Assembly: GCF_000378385.1 (NCBI RefSeq)
Contig: NZ_KB899663.1
Span: forward strand, 41,417 to 105,416
DNA: 64,000 nt
Direction of reading: 5' to 3'
Origin: Paenibacillus daejeonensis DSM 15491
GTDB lineage: Bacteria > Bacillota > Bacilli > Paenibacillales > Paenibacillaceae
Part shown: piece by piece, positions 1-9,910 of the stretch
Numbering within the stretch: the first letter of the stretch is position 1
Layout of the letters: each line of letters starts with the position of its first letter
Made by a program: the position numbers and the translations under genes
The notes under the pieces: model-generated
The model's input: only the letters and a program-made list of their open reading frames with translations
Told to the model about the DNA's origin: nothing
Databases searched by the model: none

Positions 1-153
1 GCACACGCTCGACTAGCGCCTCCAACGAAAGTTTCTTTCGTTACAGCTCCTGCACACGCTCGACTGGCATCTCTAACGAAAGTTTCTTTCGTTACAGCAC
101 TCGCACACACTCGACTAGCGTCTCTAAGGAAAGTTTCTTTACTAGGGTTGTAG
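1..153. repeat. 51-bp tandem repeat array, class A (truncated by window edge)
   Basis: Units begin at 1, 52 and 103, an exact 51-bp period. Each carries an AACGAAAGTTTCTTTCGTTA core, itself an inverted repeat (ACGAAAG, TTT, CTTTCGT), between GCACACGCTCGACT-type spacers. The third unit is degenerate (AAGGAAAGTTTCTTTACT) and the array fades out near 153. The same core recurs in the opposite orientation at 46113-46602 with the same period. The array probably continues to the left of the window. From 154 to 291 I see only a leader for the next gene, including a weak inverted repeat (ACTTGTC at 232, GACAAGT at 258). Confidence 0.9.
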
Positions 154-291
154 AGAAAAAGCGCTGATCATCGGGAGGGCGAGTATGTCTACAGACGTCC
201 GCTCTACTGTCGAAGTCTGTCTTGTCAGTAACTTGTCAGAATAAGTCTTTATACTTAAGACAAGTGCATACATAAGGAGGAATTTAGGTAC

Positions 292-3200
292 ATGGTAGGA
301 ACGAAGAAGCGGTGGTCATCGAGTGCATGGGCACTTGTATTGACTGTTTGTCTCATTGTGTCGACTTTGGCGCCGCTGACGGCGGTAGCTAATAGTTCAT
401 TCTTTGCATCGGGCTCGGGGACTGAACAGGATCCCTATATCGTGATGACGGGCAAACAGTTGGAAGATATCCGCATGAATACTAACGCACATTATAAGCT
501 GGGTGCCGATCTTACGCTAACAATTCCCAACTTCCCGCCCATTTGGGCTTTTAACGGGAGCCTGGATGGCAATGGGCATACGATTAAGGGACTGCATATT
601 TCCCGGACCGATTATCAAAACGCAGCATTATTTGAAACCCTTAATCCCAGTGCAAAGGTTTCAAATCTCATATTTGAGGATGCTGTGATAACAGGACGAG
701 AAGTTGCAGGTGTCTTGGCAGGAAATAGTAATGGGACAATAACCAATGTCCACGCTACTGGATCAGTATCAGGAACTTACAATATAGGCGGACTAGTTGG
801 AATTGAAGATGGGACTATCGTTTCCAGTTCATTTGTAGGGAATGTGACGGGGAATGGTGATTCAATTGGAGGCTTAGTAGGGTTGTCCCTTGGTAATATT
901 GATGCCAGCTTTGCACATGTTACCCTCAATGCGACCAATGGTGAAGGTACTGGCGGTCTTGTCGGATTTAAGGATGATGGCACAATCAGCCGTAGCTATG
1001 CTCAAGGAACAATCACCAGCAATGATAGTTATGTTGGCGGACTTGTAGGACTTCTTGTAGATACGACGTTGGAGGACAGTTATGCAAACGTCATGGTTAG
1101 CGGATCCGGAGAGTCCTATTATGGCGGTCTGGTAGGGGAAAGTGCATACAGCGCAATTAAGAGAAGTTATGCTATCGGTCAGGTCATCCATGAAGGTAAT
1201 TCCGTTGGTGGCTTGATAGGTGAGAACGACATCGCTACTGTTGAGAACAGTTATTACGACCAAGAAACGACAGGACAACAGGATACTGGAAAGGGCGAAG
1301 GGAAAACCACGGCCCAGATGAAAATGCAGTCAACCTATACAGGCTGGGACTTTGACACGGTCTGGGACATCCAGGAAGGTGTGAATTATCCCACACTTCA
1401 GGTCTTCCGTGTGCCTCCACCAAAGCCCGATTTGGTAGGCTCGGGTACTGAGGAAGATCCATACATCGTTGATTCGGCAGAGGGTCTGGATAGCATCCGC
1501 TTGGATGTCAGTGCGCATGTCAAACTAACAGATGATATTGATTTAAGCAATATGATAAATTGGGAGCCGATCCCCGACTTTGAAGGTAACTTTGATGGAG
1601 ATGGGCATAGCATTACAGGATTGAGCATCAACCGGCCCGGTGAGGAACTCGTGGGTTTATTTGCTGGCATAAAAGAAGAAGGCAAGGTGGCGAACCTTAC
1701 CTTACTGAATGTAAATGTAACTGGCGATGGTTATACCGGTTCGCTTGCAGGAGAAAGTCTCGGAACCATTGAGAACGTCCATGCCGAAGGAACAGTGGTT
1801 GGAGGCGACATGTATACGGAACGAAAGTATACAGGGGGACTAATCGGTTATGTGGAAGATGGATTTATTACACAGAGCAGTTTTGAAGGTTCCGTTACTG
1901 GAGGCGCAGGAGGAACAGGTGGACTGGTGGGACGTTCATACGGCGTAATCGAAGCCAGTTATACCGATGTGACCATCGACCGCACCGGCCAATATGCTGG
2001 AGGGCTTGTCGGATTTAGTGGTGGTACTATTTCACAAAGCTATGCACAAGGTGTGGTAACGGGCTGGCACCGAAATATGGGCGGCCTTGTTGGTCTTGTT
2101 CAAAAAGGGATCGTCCAGGACAGTTACACCAATGTAGTATTGAATGGCAACGACGACAACTACGGTGGACTGGTGGGAGAGCTTACAGGAAGCACGGTCT
2201 CTCAAAGCTATGCGATTGGCCGCAATAATAATGATTTTAATACTTCTGGCGGTTTGATTGGCGATATGAGGAATAGCGAGGTTCTACGAAGCTATTATGA
2301 TCGGGAAAAAGCTTTTTCGCGATCCGGAATTGGTGAAAGAAAAACGACAGCGGAGATGTTCACCCGAGTCACATACGTAGGATGGGACTTTGAGACCATC
2401 TGGGTTATTGAAGAAGGGAATGGTTATCCGACGCTTCGTGTTTTCGTTGAAGGCAACCCTGCTCCTGCGCTTGAGGGTTCAGGAACAATAGAAGATCCAT
2501 ATATTGTTGACTCTGCAGAAGCACTGGATAGCATCCGTTTGGATGTAAATGCACATTACAAACTGGATGATGATATCGACTTAAGCACAATTGAGAATTG
2601 GATTCCCATTCCTCATTTTAGAGGTAGTCTTGATGGTGATGGCCATATCATCACAGGATTAAACATCGATCTCCCGGACGGGGAGCATGTGGGGTTGTTT
2701 GCACAGATTGACGAAGAAGGAAAAGTTGAGAATCTTACTTTGCGTGATGCCTGGATTACAGGCAAAAACTATGTAGGTACGATTGCAGGAATAAACCGTG
2801 GAGAAATTGCCCACGTGCGATCAGAGAATGGCGTTGTGTTCGGAAGTCCGGCTGGTGGACTGGTGGGCAACCTGGAAGGGACAGGAATTATTGAATATGG
2901 CTATTATGAAGGACTAGTACAGGGTAGAGGAAGTATTGGTGGTCTGGTAGGTATTTCCTCGGGACATATAACTGCTAGCCATACGGATTTCTATGTTATA
3001 TCGGAAGGCGAAATCGCAGGAGGCCTCGTAGGATTGAATAGAGGCTCAATTACTCAAAGCTTTGCCGTAGGCGGCGTCACAAGTTACAGTCCCACTGTTG
3101 GCGGTCTTGTCGGCAAACTGGAACAAGGCCTCATCGAGGACAGTTATGCAGAGGCATGGATCAATGCAAGCAACGAAAAAACGGGCGGATTGGTTGGCGA

Positions 3201-6200
3201 AAGTAGCTATGGTACGATTGCACGAAGCTATTTTTTCAGTGTTATGTCTAACCCATCGCCTGTAGGCTTGATTGGAAACGCCATTGATAGCATCGTCATC
3301 AACAGTTATTACGATACGGACACATCTGGTGATGCGGGTGCAGGCAAAGGCGAGGGCAGAACGACAGCCCAGATGCAATCAAAAGCAACCTATGTAGGAT
3401 GGGATTTTGATACCGTTTGGTTTATTCGCAATGGTTCAGACTATCCGAAATTGCGCGTCCTTGATGACCCAGACCAATATACCGTTTCTTACGACGGTAA
3501 TGGACATACGTCCGGTCAAGCGCCACCGTCCCAAATGTTTGAAGAGGGCGCGACGGTTACCACTCCACTTGCAGGAGATTTGGTCCGTACCGATTATATA
3601 TTTACTGGCTGGAACACAGCAAGTGATGGCACAGGTACAGCCTATGCGATTGGCGATGAGTTCGATATGGGTTCCACGGACGTTACGCTATATGCGCAGT
3701 GGCTGCAAGCAATGAAAGGTGATGGGAATTTGGATGGCGTAGTCACGCCGGCGGATGCACTGTTGTTCGTCAAATCGACTAAAGATCTCTTTCCAATCCT
3801 TCTGCCTGATCAATATTGGGCGTTTGATATGAATGACGATGGCTCATTGGATGACCAGGATCTCCGACTGATCCTGGAAGCTTACAACGCAGCACCGTTT
3901 ACTGAAACAGTTGACACTACAGGTTCTGTAACGATCGAGATTGGCAAAGCCTCTGCCGCTCAAGGTGAGGTTATTGCAATTCCTATTACGCTGCAGCAAG
4001 CAACAGTTGGCGTAGCGGCTTATGGCTTCGAGTTGATTTACGATGAGGATGCGTTTGAACTGGACCGCTTGTCCGAGCAACCAGGTATGCTGGTGGAACA
4101 TGAAGCGGCGGGATCGCTCAAATTGGCTTGGGTAGATACGGAAGGCGGCGACGCTGCCATATCTGAAGGAGACGAGCTACTGACTGTTTATCTTCGAGTC
4201 AAAGGCGACGCGGCGCCAGGAAATCAAATCCTGACGATCAAACACCCAGCACATAGCGGTAACCTCCATGTTCAGGATATGAATAACCGGGCGATGGCTG
4301 TGACCTTCGTAGAGGGTGAGGCGGCAATTACACCGAAGCTTCAGCCAAGATTGTCTGCTGTGCCAGGTGACGGAAGCATCAAGCTCAGCTGGACCCACAT
4401 TGCAGATGCAAAAAGATATACACTCTTTTATCATGATGCGGAAGATGTCATTGATAATCCACATGCAAGAAGCATGGGGGTAGTCGATCCAAATCACGAA
4501 TTCAGTGATCTGGAAAATGGCAAGACCTATTATGTCGTCCTGCGTGTCGAGCGTGCATCCGGCGAGATGGTATACTCCAATGTCGTGAAGGCTACGCCAG
4601 ACGGCACAACCGTCGATACGCTTCAGGACATGCTGGATTTCATCGATTCGCAGATTGAAGAGCTGCCGGATGGCGACTTCAAGGCCGAACTGGTGGAGAT
4701 TGCCGATAAACTGAAGGACGACATCACAGAGATGCTGGCAGAAGAAGCGGAAGTGGATGACTTGCCCGCTTACCTGACTCTTTACCAGAAGATGACCAAT
4801 ACCGGTAAGAAGCTGTACGAGATTCAAGTTGCGATTCTGCAATGGTATGCCGACCAGTTGATCGATGCTCTAGTAGGATTAGAGGATGAGAACGAGGATT
4901 TAATGGCTGAAGCGGAAACGATGAAGCAGCAGATTCAGGATTTACAAGACAAAATTGATGAGCTGGGTAGCGAAAACGAAAATCTGTCCGCTCAACTCGG
5001 CAACATGAGTCAACAGGTAACAGACCTCCAGGGTCAGATCACAACACTCAATCAAAAAATTACGGACCTGGAGAATGAAAATGAACAGCTGAAGCAAGAG
5101 AAAGCGGCGCTGCTGGCGCAGATTGAGACTCTTGAGGATCAAATTGACGATTTGAATGCAAAGGTTGACGATCTGGAAGGCGACAAAACGGCTATGCAAT
5201 CCATCATTGATGCTCTGACGACTCAGGTTGAAGTGCTGAAAAGCGAAGTCGATGACCTGAAGGGCAATGGTACCGAGTTGCAGCAGAAGGTTGCCGAACT
5301 GACGGCTCAAGTAGAGGAATTGCAAGCGAGTCTGCAACAAGCCGAAGCTTTTGCAAAAGATTTGCTGGCATTGAAGATCGGTTTCGCCGGCAATGAAACA
5401 GCAGAACAAGTAACAAGCAATTTCACCCTGCCGACGATTGGAGCGGGCGGTACAGCCATCGTGTGGACGGCCTCGCATGACGGCAATGTTTCGATCACGG
5501 ACGGACAAGCAATTGTCACTCGACCTTCGTACACGGAAGGTGATGCCTTTGTCACCTTGACAGCGACATTAACGCTTGGCGATTTGACAGGTACGGTGTC
5601 GCAGCTGATCCGAATTGTTAAGGCAGAACCAAGCGATGCAGAAGCGGTAGCTCTGGCACAGAAGGAGCTGGCGATTCGTTTCGCAGAAGGCGATTCTGTC
5701 CTCGGTGTTACTGGGCAGCTGATCCTGCCAGGACAAGGCTTGCATGGTGCAGAGGTTACCTGGACTTCCACTCATCCATCGATCATTAGTCACACTGGTG
5801 CGGTGACACGGCCGGGGTACGACGAGAAGGATATCGTTGTTATCTTGACGGCGCACATTTCCCGCGGTGATGTTATGGAAACCAAGACTTTTGAGGTGCA
5901 GGTGCTTCGAACGATTCAAACGGCTCAAGAGGCGGTAGATGCGGCAAAAGCAGCACTCATGCTGGAGCTGGCAACAGGGGATACCGCTGAAACCATCAAA
6001 GGTTCCATCCGTTTGCCGCTCACCGGTACAGATGGCACAAGCGTCACTTGGACCTCTAGTGATGAAACGCTGATCTCTGCTGATGGCGTTGTGCGGCGTC
6101 CGTCTGCCTCCGAGGGCAATCGAACCGTCACTATGACGGCGACAATTACCAAGGATGGTGTGACCGAGACGAAGACATTTGAACTCACTATTCTTGCTTA

Positions 6201-6540
6201 TGCATCCGGCAAGCCAGTTGAACTGGTAACGGCGGGGACGGGGCTGGGCATCCAGCGTGATGCTTCCGGCATTCGTGTAAGCGTGGAGGCAAACCGCAGG
6301 GATACTGCGCATCAACCGGAACGTGCGGTAGTTGTTTTCCAACTGATGAGAGGCAATGAATCCATTGCTATTGTAGCCTTTGAAAAAGAACAGCTCGTCA
6401 GCGAGCGGGCGACCGCAGGCTTCTTCAACGTGAACGGTAATGACGCATCTTACAGTGTCAAAGTGTACGTGTATGATGAGCTGTCGACTGACCTGACACG
6501 CATCCAGACCAGCTTGGCCGAAGTGGCAGAGCTGAACTAA
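292..6540 (+). CDS. Exported GLUG-repeat multidomain surface protein (2,082 aa)
   Basis: Signal peptide at residues 1-34. Three tandem blocks of about 345 residues follow, starting near 40, 381 and 728; each opens with a GSGTEEDPY-type motif and contains many GLUG motifs (GGLVG) plus recurring SYA turns, implying a beta-helix. Next come an InlB-type Listeria-Bacteroides repeat (about 1061-1138), a dockerin-like calcium-binding segment (GDGNLDGVVTPADAL, then DMNDDGSLDDQDL, about 1141-1200), a cohesin-like beta domain (about 1210-1345), an Fn3-like domain (about 1348-1440), a long coiled coil (about 1523-1683), three bacterial Ig-like repeats (about 1686-1970) and an unknown C-terminal domain. 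It has no SLH domain or sortase motif. AAGGAGG at 274 supports the ATG at 292. The SLH protein 62 bp downstream is the likely wall anchor or partner. Adhesin or polysaccharide-binding role is inferred. Confidence 0.88.
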   Translation: MVGTKKRWSSSAWALVLTVCLIVSTLAPLTAVANSSFFASGSGTEQDPYIVMTGKQLEDIRMNTNAHYKLGADLTLTIPNFPPIWAFNGSLDGNGHTIKGLHISRTDYQNAALFETLNPSAKVSNLIFEDAVITGREVAGVLAGNSNGTITNVHATGSVSGTYNIGGLVGIEDGTIVSSSFVGNVTGNGDSIGGLVGLSLGNIDASFAHVTLNATNGEGTGGLVGFKDDGTISRSYAQGTITSNDSYVGGLVGLLVDTTLEDSYANVMVSGSGESYYGGLVGESAYSAIKRSYAIGQVIHEGNSVGGLIGENDIATVENSYYDQETTGQQDTGKGEGKTTAQMKMQSTYTGWDFDTVWDIQEGVNYPTLQVFRVPPPKPDLVGSGTEEDPYIVDSAEGLDSIRLDVSAHVKLTDDIDLSNMINWEPIPDFEGNFDGDGHSITGLSINRPGEELVGLFAGIKEEGKVANLTLLNVNVTGDGYTGSLAGESLGTIENVHAEGTVVGGDMYTERKYTGGLIGYVEDGFITQSSFEGSVTGGAGGTGGLVGRSYGVIEASYTDVTIDRTGQYAGGLVGFSGGTISQSYAQGVVTGWHRNMGGLVGLVQKGIVQDSYTNVVLNGNDDNYGGLVGELTGSTVSQSYAIGRNNNDFNTSGGLIGDMRNSEVLRSYYDREKAFSRSGIGERKTTAEMFTRVTYVGWDFETIWVIEEGNGYPTLRVFVEGNPAPALEGSGTIEDPYIVDSAEALDSIRLDVNAHYKLDDDIDLSTIENWIPIPHFRGSLDGDGHIITGLNIDLPDGEHVGLFAQIDEEGKVENLTLRDAWITGKNYVGTIAGINRGEIAHVRSENGVVFGSPAGGLVGNLEGTGIIEYGYYEGLVQGRGSIGGLVGISSGHITASHTDFYVISEGEIAGGLVGLNRGSITQSFAVGGVTSYSPTVGGLVGKLEQGLIEDSYAEAWINASNEKTGGLVGESSYGTIARSYFFSVMSNPSPVGLIGNAIDSIVINSYYDTDTSGDAGAGKGEGRTTAQMQSKATYVGWDFDTVWFIRNGSDYPKLRVLDDPDQYTVSYDGNGHTSGQAPPSQMFEEGATVTTPLAGDLVRTDYIFTGWNTASDGTGTAYAIGDEFDMGSTDVTLYAQWLQAMKGDGNLDGVVTPADALLFVKSTKDLFPILLPDQYWAFDMNDDGSLDDQDLRLILEAYNAAPFTETVDTTGSVTIEIGKASAAQGEVIAIPITLQQATVGVAAYGFELIYDEDAFELDRLSEQPGMLVEHEAAGSLKLAWVDTEGGDAAISEGDELLTVYLRVKGDAAPGNQILTIKHPAHSGNLHVQDMNNRAMAVTFVEGEAAITPKLQPRLSAVPGDGSIKLSWTHIADAKRYTLFYHDAEDVIDNPHARSMGVVDPNHEFSDLENGKTYYVVLRVERASGEMVYSNVVKATPDGTTVDTLQDMLDFIDSQIEELPDGDFKAELVEIADKLKDDITEMLAEEAEVDDLPAYLTLYQKMTNTGKKLYEIQVAILQWYADQLIDALVGLEDENEDLMAEAETMKQQIQDLQDKIDELGSENENLSAQLGNMSQQVTDLQGQITTLNQKITDLENENEQLKQEKAALLAQIETLEDQIDDLNAKVDDLEGDKTAMQSIIDALTTQVEVLKSEVDDLKGNGTELQQKVAELTAQVEELQASLQQAEAFAKDLLALKIGFAGNETAEQVTSNFTLPTIGAGGTAIVWTASHDGNVSITDGQAIVTRPSYTEGDAFVTLTATLTLGDLTGTVSQLIRIVKAEPSDAEAVALAQKELAIRFAEGDSVLGVTGQLILPGQGLHGAEVTWTSTHPSIISHTGAVTRPGYDEKDIVVILTAHISRGDVMETKTFEVQVLRTIQTAQEAVDAAKAALMLELATGDTAETIKGSIRLPLTGTDGTSVTWTSSDETLISADGVVRRPSASEGNRTVTMTATITKDGVTETKTFELTILAYASGKPVELVTAGTGLGIQRDASGIRVSVEANRRDTAHQPERAVVVFQLMRGNESIAIVAFEKEQLVSERATAGFFNVNGNDASYSVKVYVYDELSTDLTRIQTSLAEVAELN

Positions 6541-6552
6541 ATTATACGGAGC

Positions 6553-6579
6553 ACGGGAGCCGGCAAGCCGGTCTCCCGT
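6553..6579 (+). other. Intergenic hairpin between surface protein and SLH partner
   Basis: ACGGGAGCCGG and CCGGTCTCCCGT form a strong stem with a CAAG loop and one bulged T. Only three Ts follow, so it may be a leaky terminator or an mRNA-stabilising or processing element setting the ratio of the two products. Confidence 0.6.
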
Positions 6580-6602
6580 TTGCTCTGGAAAGGAAGCCAG
6601 AC

Positions 6603-8309
6603 ATGAAGAAGGTAAAATCGTATACGCTGCTTCTGATTTGCACGCTACTGCTTACAGTAGGGTGGCAGCCCGCCATTTACGCAGAACCAGAGTTCACTGT
6701 AACTCTGGAGGAAATCACGGATCAGGTTCGTGGGGCCACGGTGACCTTGCGGGGAACCACAACGCTGGAAGAGTTGAACGTGCGGATCGTCAACAGCCAG
6801 GGCCGGTTGATTTTCGTAGACACGTTTGCTCCTCAAACGGACGGGAGCTACAGCCGGGCTTTTAGAATATCCGCAACAGAGGCACTGGGCAACACGACGG
6901 TTGCTGTTGGCGAAGGAGGCGTCGTTGCTACAAGGACGTTCCGCATTGTGGCACCGGCAAGTCCAAATCCGAACCCGAATCCCGAGCCCAATCCTCCGGT
7001 AACCTCTCCGGAGACACCAGAGACACCTGAAACGCCGGAAACACCACAGCCTGGTAATACGGGGGTTGAAATTATCGTCGATGGCAAAACCGAAGCAGCA
7101 CCAGCGCCGACAATGACCACGGTGAACGGCCGTTCGGTGGCGACGGTAGCCTTGAATGCTGAACAGGTGAATAGCCTACTGGCATCAGCAGGCTCACAGC
7201 CAAGAGTTTCTATTGCTGTGAACAGCACCGCAGACGTTGTAGTCGGCGAGCTGACCGGACGGATGGTAAGCAACATGGAGCAGCGCCAGGCGGTGCTGGT
7301 CATCCGGACAGGTGGAGTAGTCTATACTTTGCCTGCAGAGCAGATTCATATCCAGGCTGTTTCGCAGCAACTGGGAGAGGCGGTAGAGCTGGAGGACATT
7401 ATTGTCCGCATAGAGATTGCCAAGCCTACGCAGGCAGCCGTGACGAATGCGCAAAACGCAGCGGCTGCCGGTGGTTTTGAGCTGGTGGCGCCGCCACTGG
7501 AATTCACCGTGACAGCGATCCATGGCAGCAACACGGTCCAGGTCTCCCGCTTTAACAGCTATGTGGAGCGGACGATCGCGCTGCCGGAAGGCATCGATCC
7601 GAATAAGGTAACGACTGGCGTAGTTAATGAAGCGGATGGTACGGTGCGGCATGTGCCTACCCAAGTTTCTGTTGAGAGTGGCATTTATTACGCCAAAATC
7701 AACAGCTTGACGAACAGTGCCTATTCGGTCATCTGGAACCCACTCAGCTTCGCGGATATGACCGCTCATTGGGCGGAAGCGGCAGTGAACGACATGGGTT
7801 CGCGGCTGATCGTAACCGGCGTTGGGGAGGGACAGTTCCGCCCGGATCTGAATATTACACGGGCCGAGTTCGCGGCCATTCTGGTTCGAGGATTGGGTCT
7901 CCCAGCAGAAAACGGTGATGTGGCATTTCCGGACGTACAACCGGGAGCTTGGTATAGTGGTGTTGTCGGTACCGCGCAGGCGTACGGTCTGATCAACGGC
8001 TTCGAGGATGGCACGTTCCGTCCGCAAGCACAGATTACGCGCCAACAGGCGATGACCATGCTGGCCAAGGCAATGCAGCTCACCGGGCTGAATAGCCAAC
8101 TGACTGATACGTCAGCTAGCGAGCAGCTGGCGGCGTTCACCGACGGCGATCAGGTCGCAGCCTGGGCGGCGGAAGGTGTCGTAGACTCCCTGCAGGCCGG
8201 GCTCGTACAAGGGCGCGATGGCGGCCAACTGGCCCCGCTTGCTTCTGTGACCCGCGCCGAAGTCGCGATCATGGTACAGCGTTTGCTGCAAAAATCGGGT
8301 CTCATTTAA
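6603..8309 (+). CDS. SLH-domain cell-surface anchor protein
   Basis: 568 residues. Signal peptide (about 1-28, ending IYAEP), an Ig-like beta domain (about 30-115), a Pro/Thr/Glu/Asn linker with PNPNPEP and ETPETPE repeats (about 120-150), a middle domain of unknown function (about 155-375), then three SLH modules at about 381-432, 441-490 and 511-563 (for example GQFRPDLNITRAEF and GTFRPQAQITRQQA). SLH triplets bind pyruvylated secondary cell-wall polymers, so the protein should sit in the S-layer or wall. The start has an AAAGGAAG site. It has the same architecture as the protein at 33553-35184, which also follows a large exported protein lacking SLH modules; both look like dedicated anchors. 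A terminator follows. Confidence 0.92.
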   Translation: MKKVKSYTLLLICTLLLTVGWQPAIYAEPEFTVTLEEITDQVRGATVTLRGTTTLEELNVRIVNSQGRLIFVDTFAPQTDGSYSRAFRISATEALGNTTVAVGEGGVVATRTFRIVAPASPNPNPNPEPNPPVTSPETPETPETPETPQPGNTGVEIIVDGKTEAAPAPTMTTVNGRSVATVALNAEQVNSLLASAGSQPRVSIAVNSTADVVVGELTGRMVSNMEQRQAVLVIRTGGVVYTLPAEQIHIQAVSQQLGEAVELEDIIVRIEIAKPTQAAVTNAQNAAAAGGFELVAPPLEFTVTAIHGSNTVQVSRFNSYVERTIALPEGIDPNKVTTGVVNEADGTVRHVPTQVSVESGIYYAKINSLTNSAYSVIWNPLSFADMTAHWAEAAVNDMGSRLIVTGVGEGQFRPDLNITRAEFAAILVRGLGLPAENGDVAFPDVQPGAWYSGVVGTAQAYGLINGFEDGTFRPQAQITRQQAMTMLAKAMQLTGLNSQLTDTSASEQLAAFTDGDQVAAWAAEGVVDSLQAGLVQGRDGGQLAPLASVTRAEVAIMVQRLLQKSGLI

Positions 8310-8327
8310 GACTATAACCTATTGCCT

Positions 8328-8370
8328 ACCGCTCCATGCTGACTTATTAAGCTGTGTGGGGCGGTTTTTT
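8328..8370 (+). terminator. Rho-independent terminator
   Basis: ACCGCTCCATG pairs, with two G-U pairs, to TGTGTGGGGCGGT and is followed by six Ts. It closes the GLUG/SLH pair. Confidence 0.8.
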
Positions 8371-8436
8371 GAGTTTTAGATATACTAGATTTGGATATAC
8401 TAGGTAGCTATTACTTAGTATAGAGGAGTGGTAGCC

Positions 8437-9147
8437 ATGATGGAGCATTTGATCATCTTGGTTCGGAGTATATCTGCCTTTCTTATTTTACTTGTTATCA
8501 CTCGAATATTAGGAAAGCAGACCCTCTCCAACATGAATTTTCACGAATTTGTTACGGCAGTCATTCTAGGGGCCATTGCAGCCAATTTGGCCTTTAACGA
8601 GAAGATTCAAGTTTCGCACTTGTTGATTTCGTTTGCGGTGTTCACAGCGACTTCGTTTGTATTATCCAAGCTCATTTTGAAAAGCAGAAGACTGCGGTTG
8701 TGGACGGAAGGGACGCCGACCGTACTTGTCGAGAACGGCAAGGTGCTGGAAGGTAATTTGGGGAAAAACAACCTGACAATAGATTCGTTGAACCAGATGC
8801 TCCGTCAGAAAGATATTTTTGATCTGGACGAAGTGAAATATGCCCTGCTTGAGAATAACGGACAGCTCTCGGTAGAGAAGAAAAAAGAATATCAAACCAC
8901 TACGCTCAAGGATTTTAACAAAGGTAAACAAGACGAGCGGCAGTTTCCAATTGAACTGATTATTGATGGTCAGCTACTACAGGGGAATTTTGATGCCAAT
9001 CAGATATCCCAAGCTTGGTTGATGAAACAATTGGAATCTCGCAAGACGACTGTTCAAGACGTATTCTATGCTGTAAAAGGAAGTAATGGTCAGTTATATC
9101 TTGACTACTACATAGATCAAATAAGGAACCCAATAGATGTTGAATAA
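8437..9147 (+). CDS. DUF421/YetF-family membrane protein
   Basis: 236 residues. Three N-terminal membrane segments (about 1-75) precede a cytoplasmic alpha/beta portion with the family hallmarks GTPTVLVENGKV and LGKNNLTIDSLNQMLR. This matches the YetF-like DUF421 family, small Bacillales membrane proteins of unresolved function, several of which are under sporulation or stress control. I chose the ATG at 8437 because GAGGAG lies 8 nt upstream; a GTG at 8428 would overlap that site. It is monocistronic, between two terminators. Its relation to the neighbouring Kdp system is unknown. Confidence 0.85.
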   Translation: MMEHLIILVRSISAFLILLVITRILGKQTLSNMNFHEFVTAVILGAIAANLAFNEKIQVSHLLISFAVFTATSFVLSKLILKSRRLRLWTEGTPTVLVENGKVLEGNLGKNNLTIDSLNQMLRQKDIFDLDEVKYALLENNGQLSVEKKKEYQTTTLKDFNKGKQDERQFPIELIIDGQLLQGNFDANQISQAWLMKQLESRKTTVQDVFYAVKGSNGQLYLDYYIDQIRNPIDVE

Positions 9148-9151
9148 TAAG

Positions 9152-9197
9152 AAAAGACGCAGTCCCTTGGATAACGAGGGCATGAGTCTTTTTTTTA
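9152..9197 (+). terminator. Rho-independent terminator after DUF421 gene
   Basis: AAAAGAC/GTCTTTT outer pairs and an inner CCCT/AGGG are followed by a run of eight Ts. An A-rich 5' flank means it may also act for the convergent kdpE transcript. Confidence 0.75.
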
Positions 9198-9211
9198 TTT
9201 TTCTTTAGTGA

Positions 9212-9910
9212 CTATACCTCCCCGGCCATCAGCCGGTAGCCGATGCCGGGCTCAGTGAGGATGTAGACGGGCTGGGTTGGGTCGGGCTCTAGTTTCTTGC
9301 GGAGGTGGCCGATGTAGACGCGCAGGTAGTGGCTGGCGGATTCGTCGTGCTGGTTGCCCCAGACCTGTTGGAGCAGCTGGCGCTGGGTGACTACTTTGCC
9401 AGCATGGATAGCGAGTGACTTGAGCAAGTCGTATTCGGTAGGCGTTAGCTTGACTCGCTGACCGTGCAGCTCCACGATCCGTTGCTCCAGATCGATGGCC
9501 AGCGGACCCGCCCGCAGGACGGGCTCGTGCGCCGAACGGGCGGCATGCCGGAGGGCGACGCGGATTCTGGCGAGCAGCTCGCCTACGCCGAAGGGCTTAA
9601 TCATGTAATCATCAGCCCCGCTGTCGAGCGCATCGATCTTGTCGGACTCCCGGTCCCTGGCGGTCAGGACAATGATCGGCACGGCGCTCCACGCCCGGAG
9701 ATGGCCGAGGACCTCCATGCCGGTCATACCGGGTAATCCCAAGTCAAGGATGATGAGATCCGGCAAGGTTTTGGACGCCAGCGCCAATCCTTCCTCCCCT
9801 GTGGCCGCTTCGGTCACAGCAAGTTGATGCGCCTGCAGGGTTACTTTTAACAGCTTGCGAATCTGGGGTTCATCGTCAATGACCAAGATACGTGCGCCAT
9901 GCTCACTCAT
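9212..9910 (-). CDS. kdpE: KdpE, OmpR-type response regulator of the potassium system
   Basis: 232 residues. N-terminal receiver domain with acidic pocket D12/D13, phospho-acceptor D56 (LIILDLGLPG) and conserved Lys in YMIKPF. C-terminal winged-helix DNA-binding domain (LTPTEYDLLK, YIGHLRKKLE, GIGYRLM). KdpE activates kdp transcription when phosphorylated by its kinase. The real start is ATG 9910, with AAGGAGG upstream; the open frame runs further back only as an artefact inside the kinase gene. The start overlaps the stop of the upstream kinase by 8 bp, so the two are translationally coupled. Confidence 0.95.
   Translation of the reverse strand: MSEHGARILVIDDEPQIRKLLKVTLQAHQLAVTEAATGEEGLALASKTLPDLIILDLGLPGMTGMEVLGHLRAWSAVPIIVLTARDRESDKIDALDSGADDYMIKPFGVGELLARIRVALRHAARSAHEPVLRAGPLAIDLEQRIVELHGQRVKLTPTEYDLLKSLAIHAGKVVTQRQLLQQVWGNQHDESASHYLRVYIGHLRKKLEPDPTQPVYILTEPGIGYRLMAGEV

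Noticed and set aside
232-264. Promoter or operator from ACTTGTC/GACAAGT before the first gene
   Set aside because: The inverted repeat is short, and the TTGTCA and TATACT pair there is only 11 nt apart, too close for a SigA promoter.
4177-4842. 221-residue minus-strand frame inside the GLUG protein gene
   Set aside because: Shadow of a real gene: opposite strand within the Fn3/coiled-coil coding region, no domain and no initiation site.
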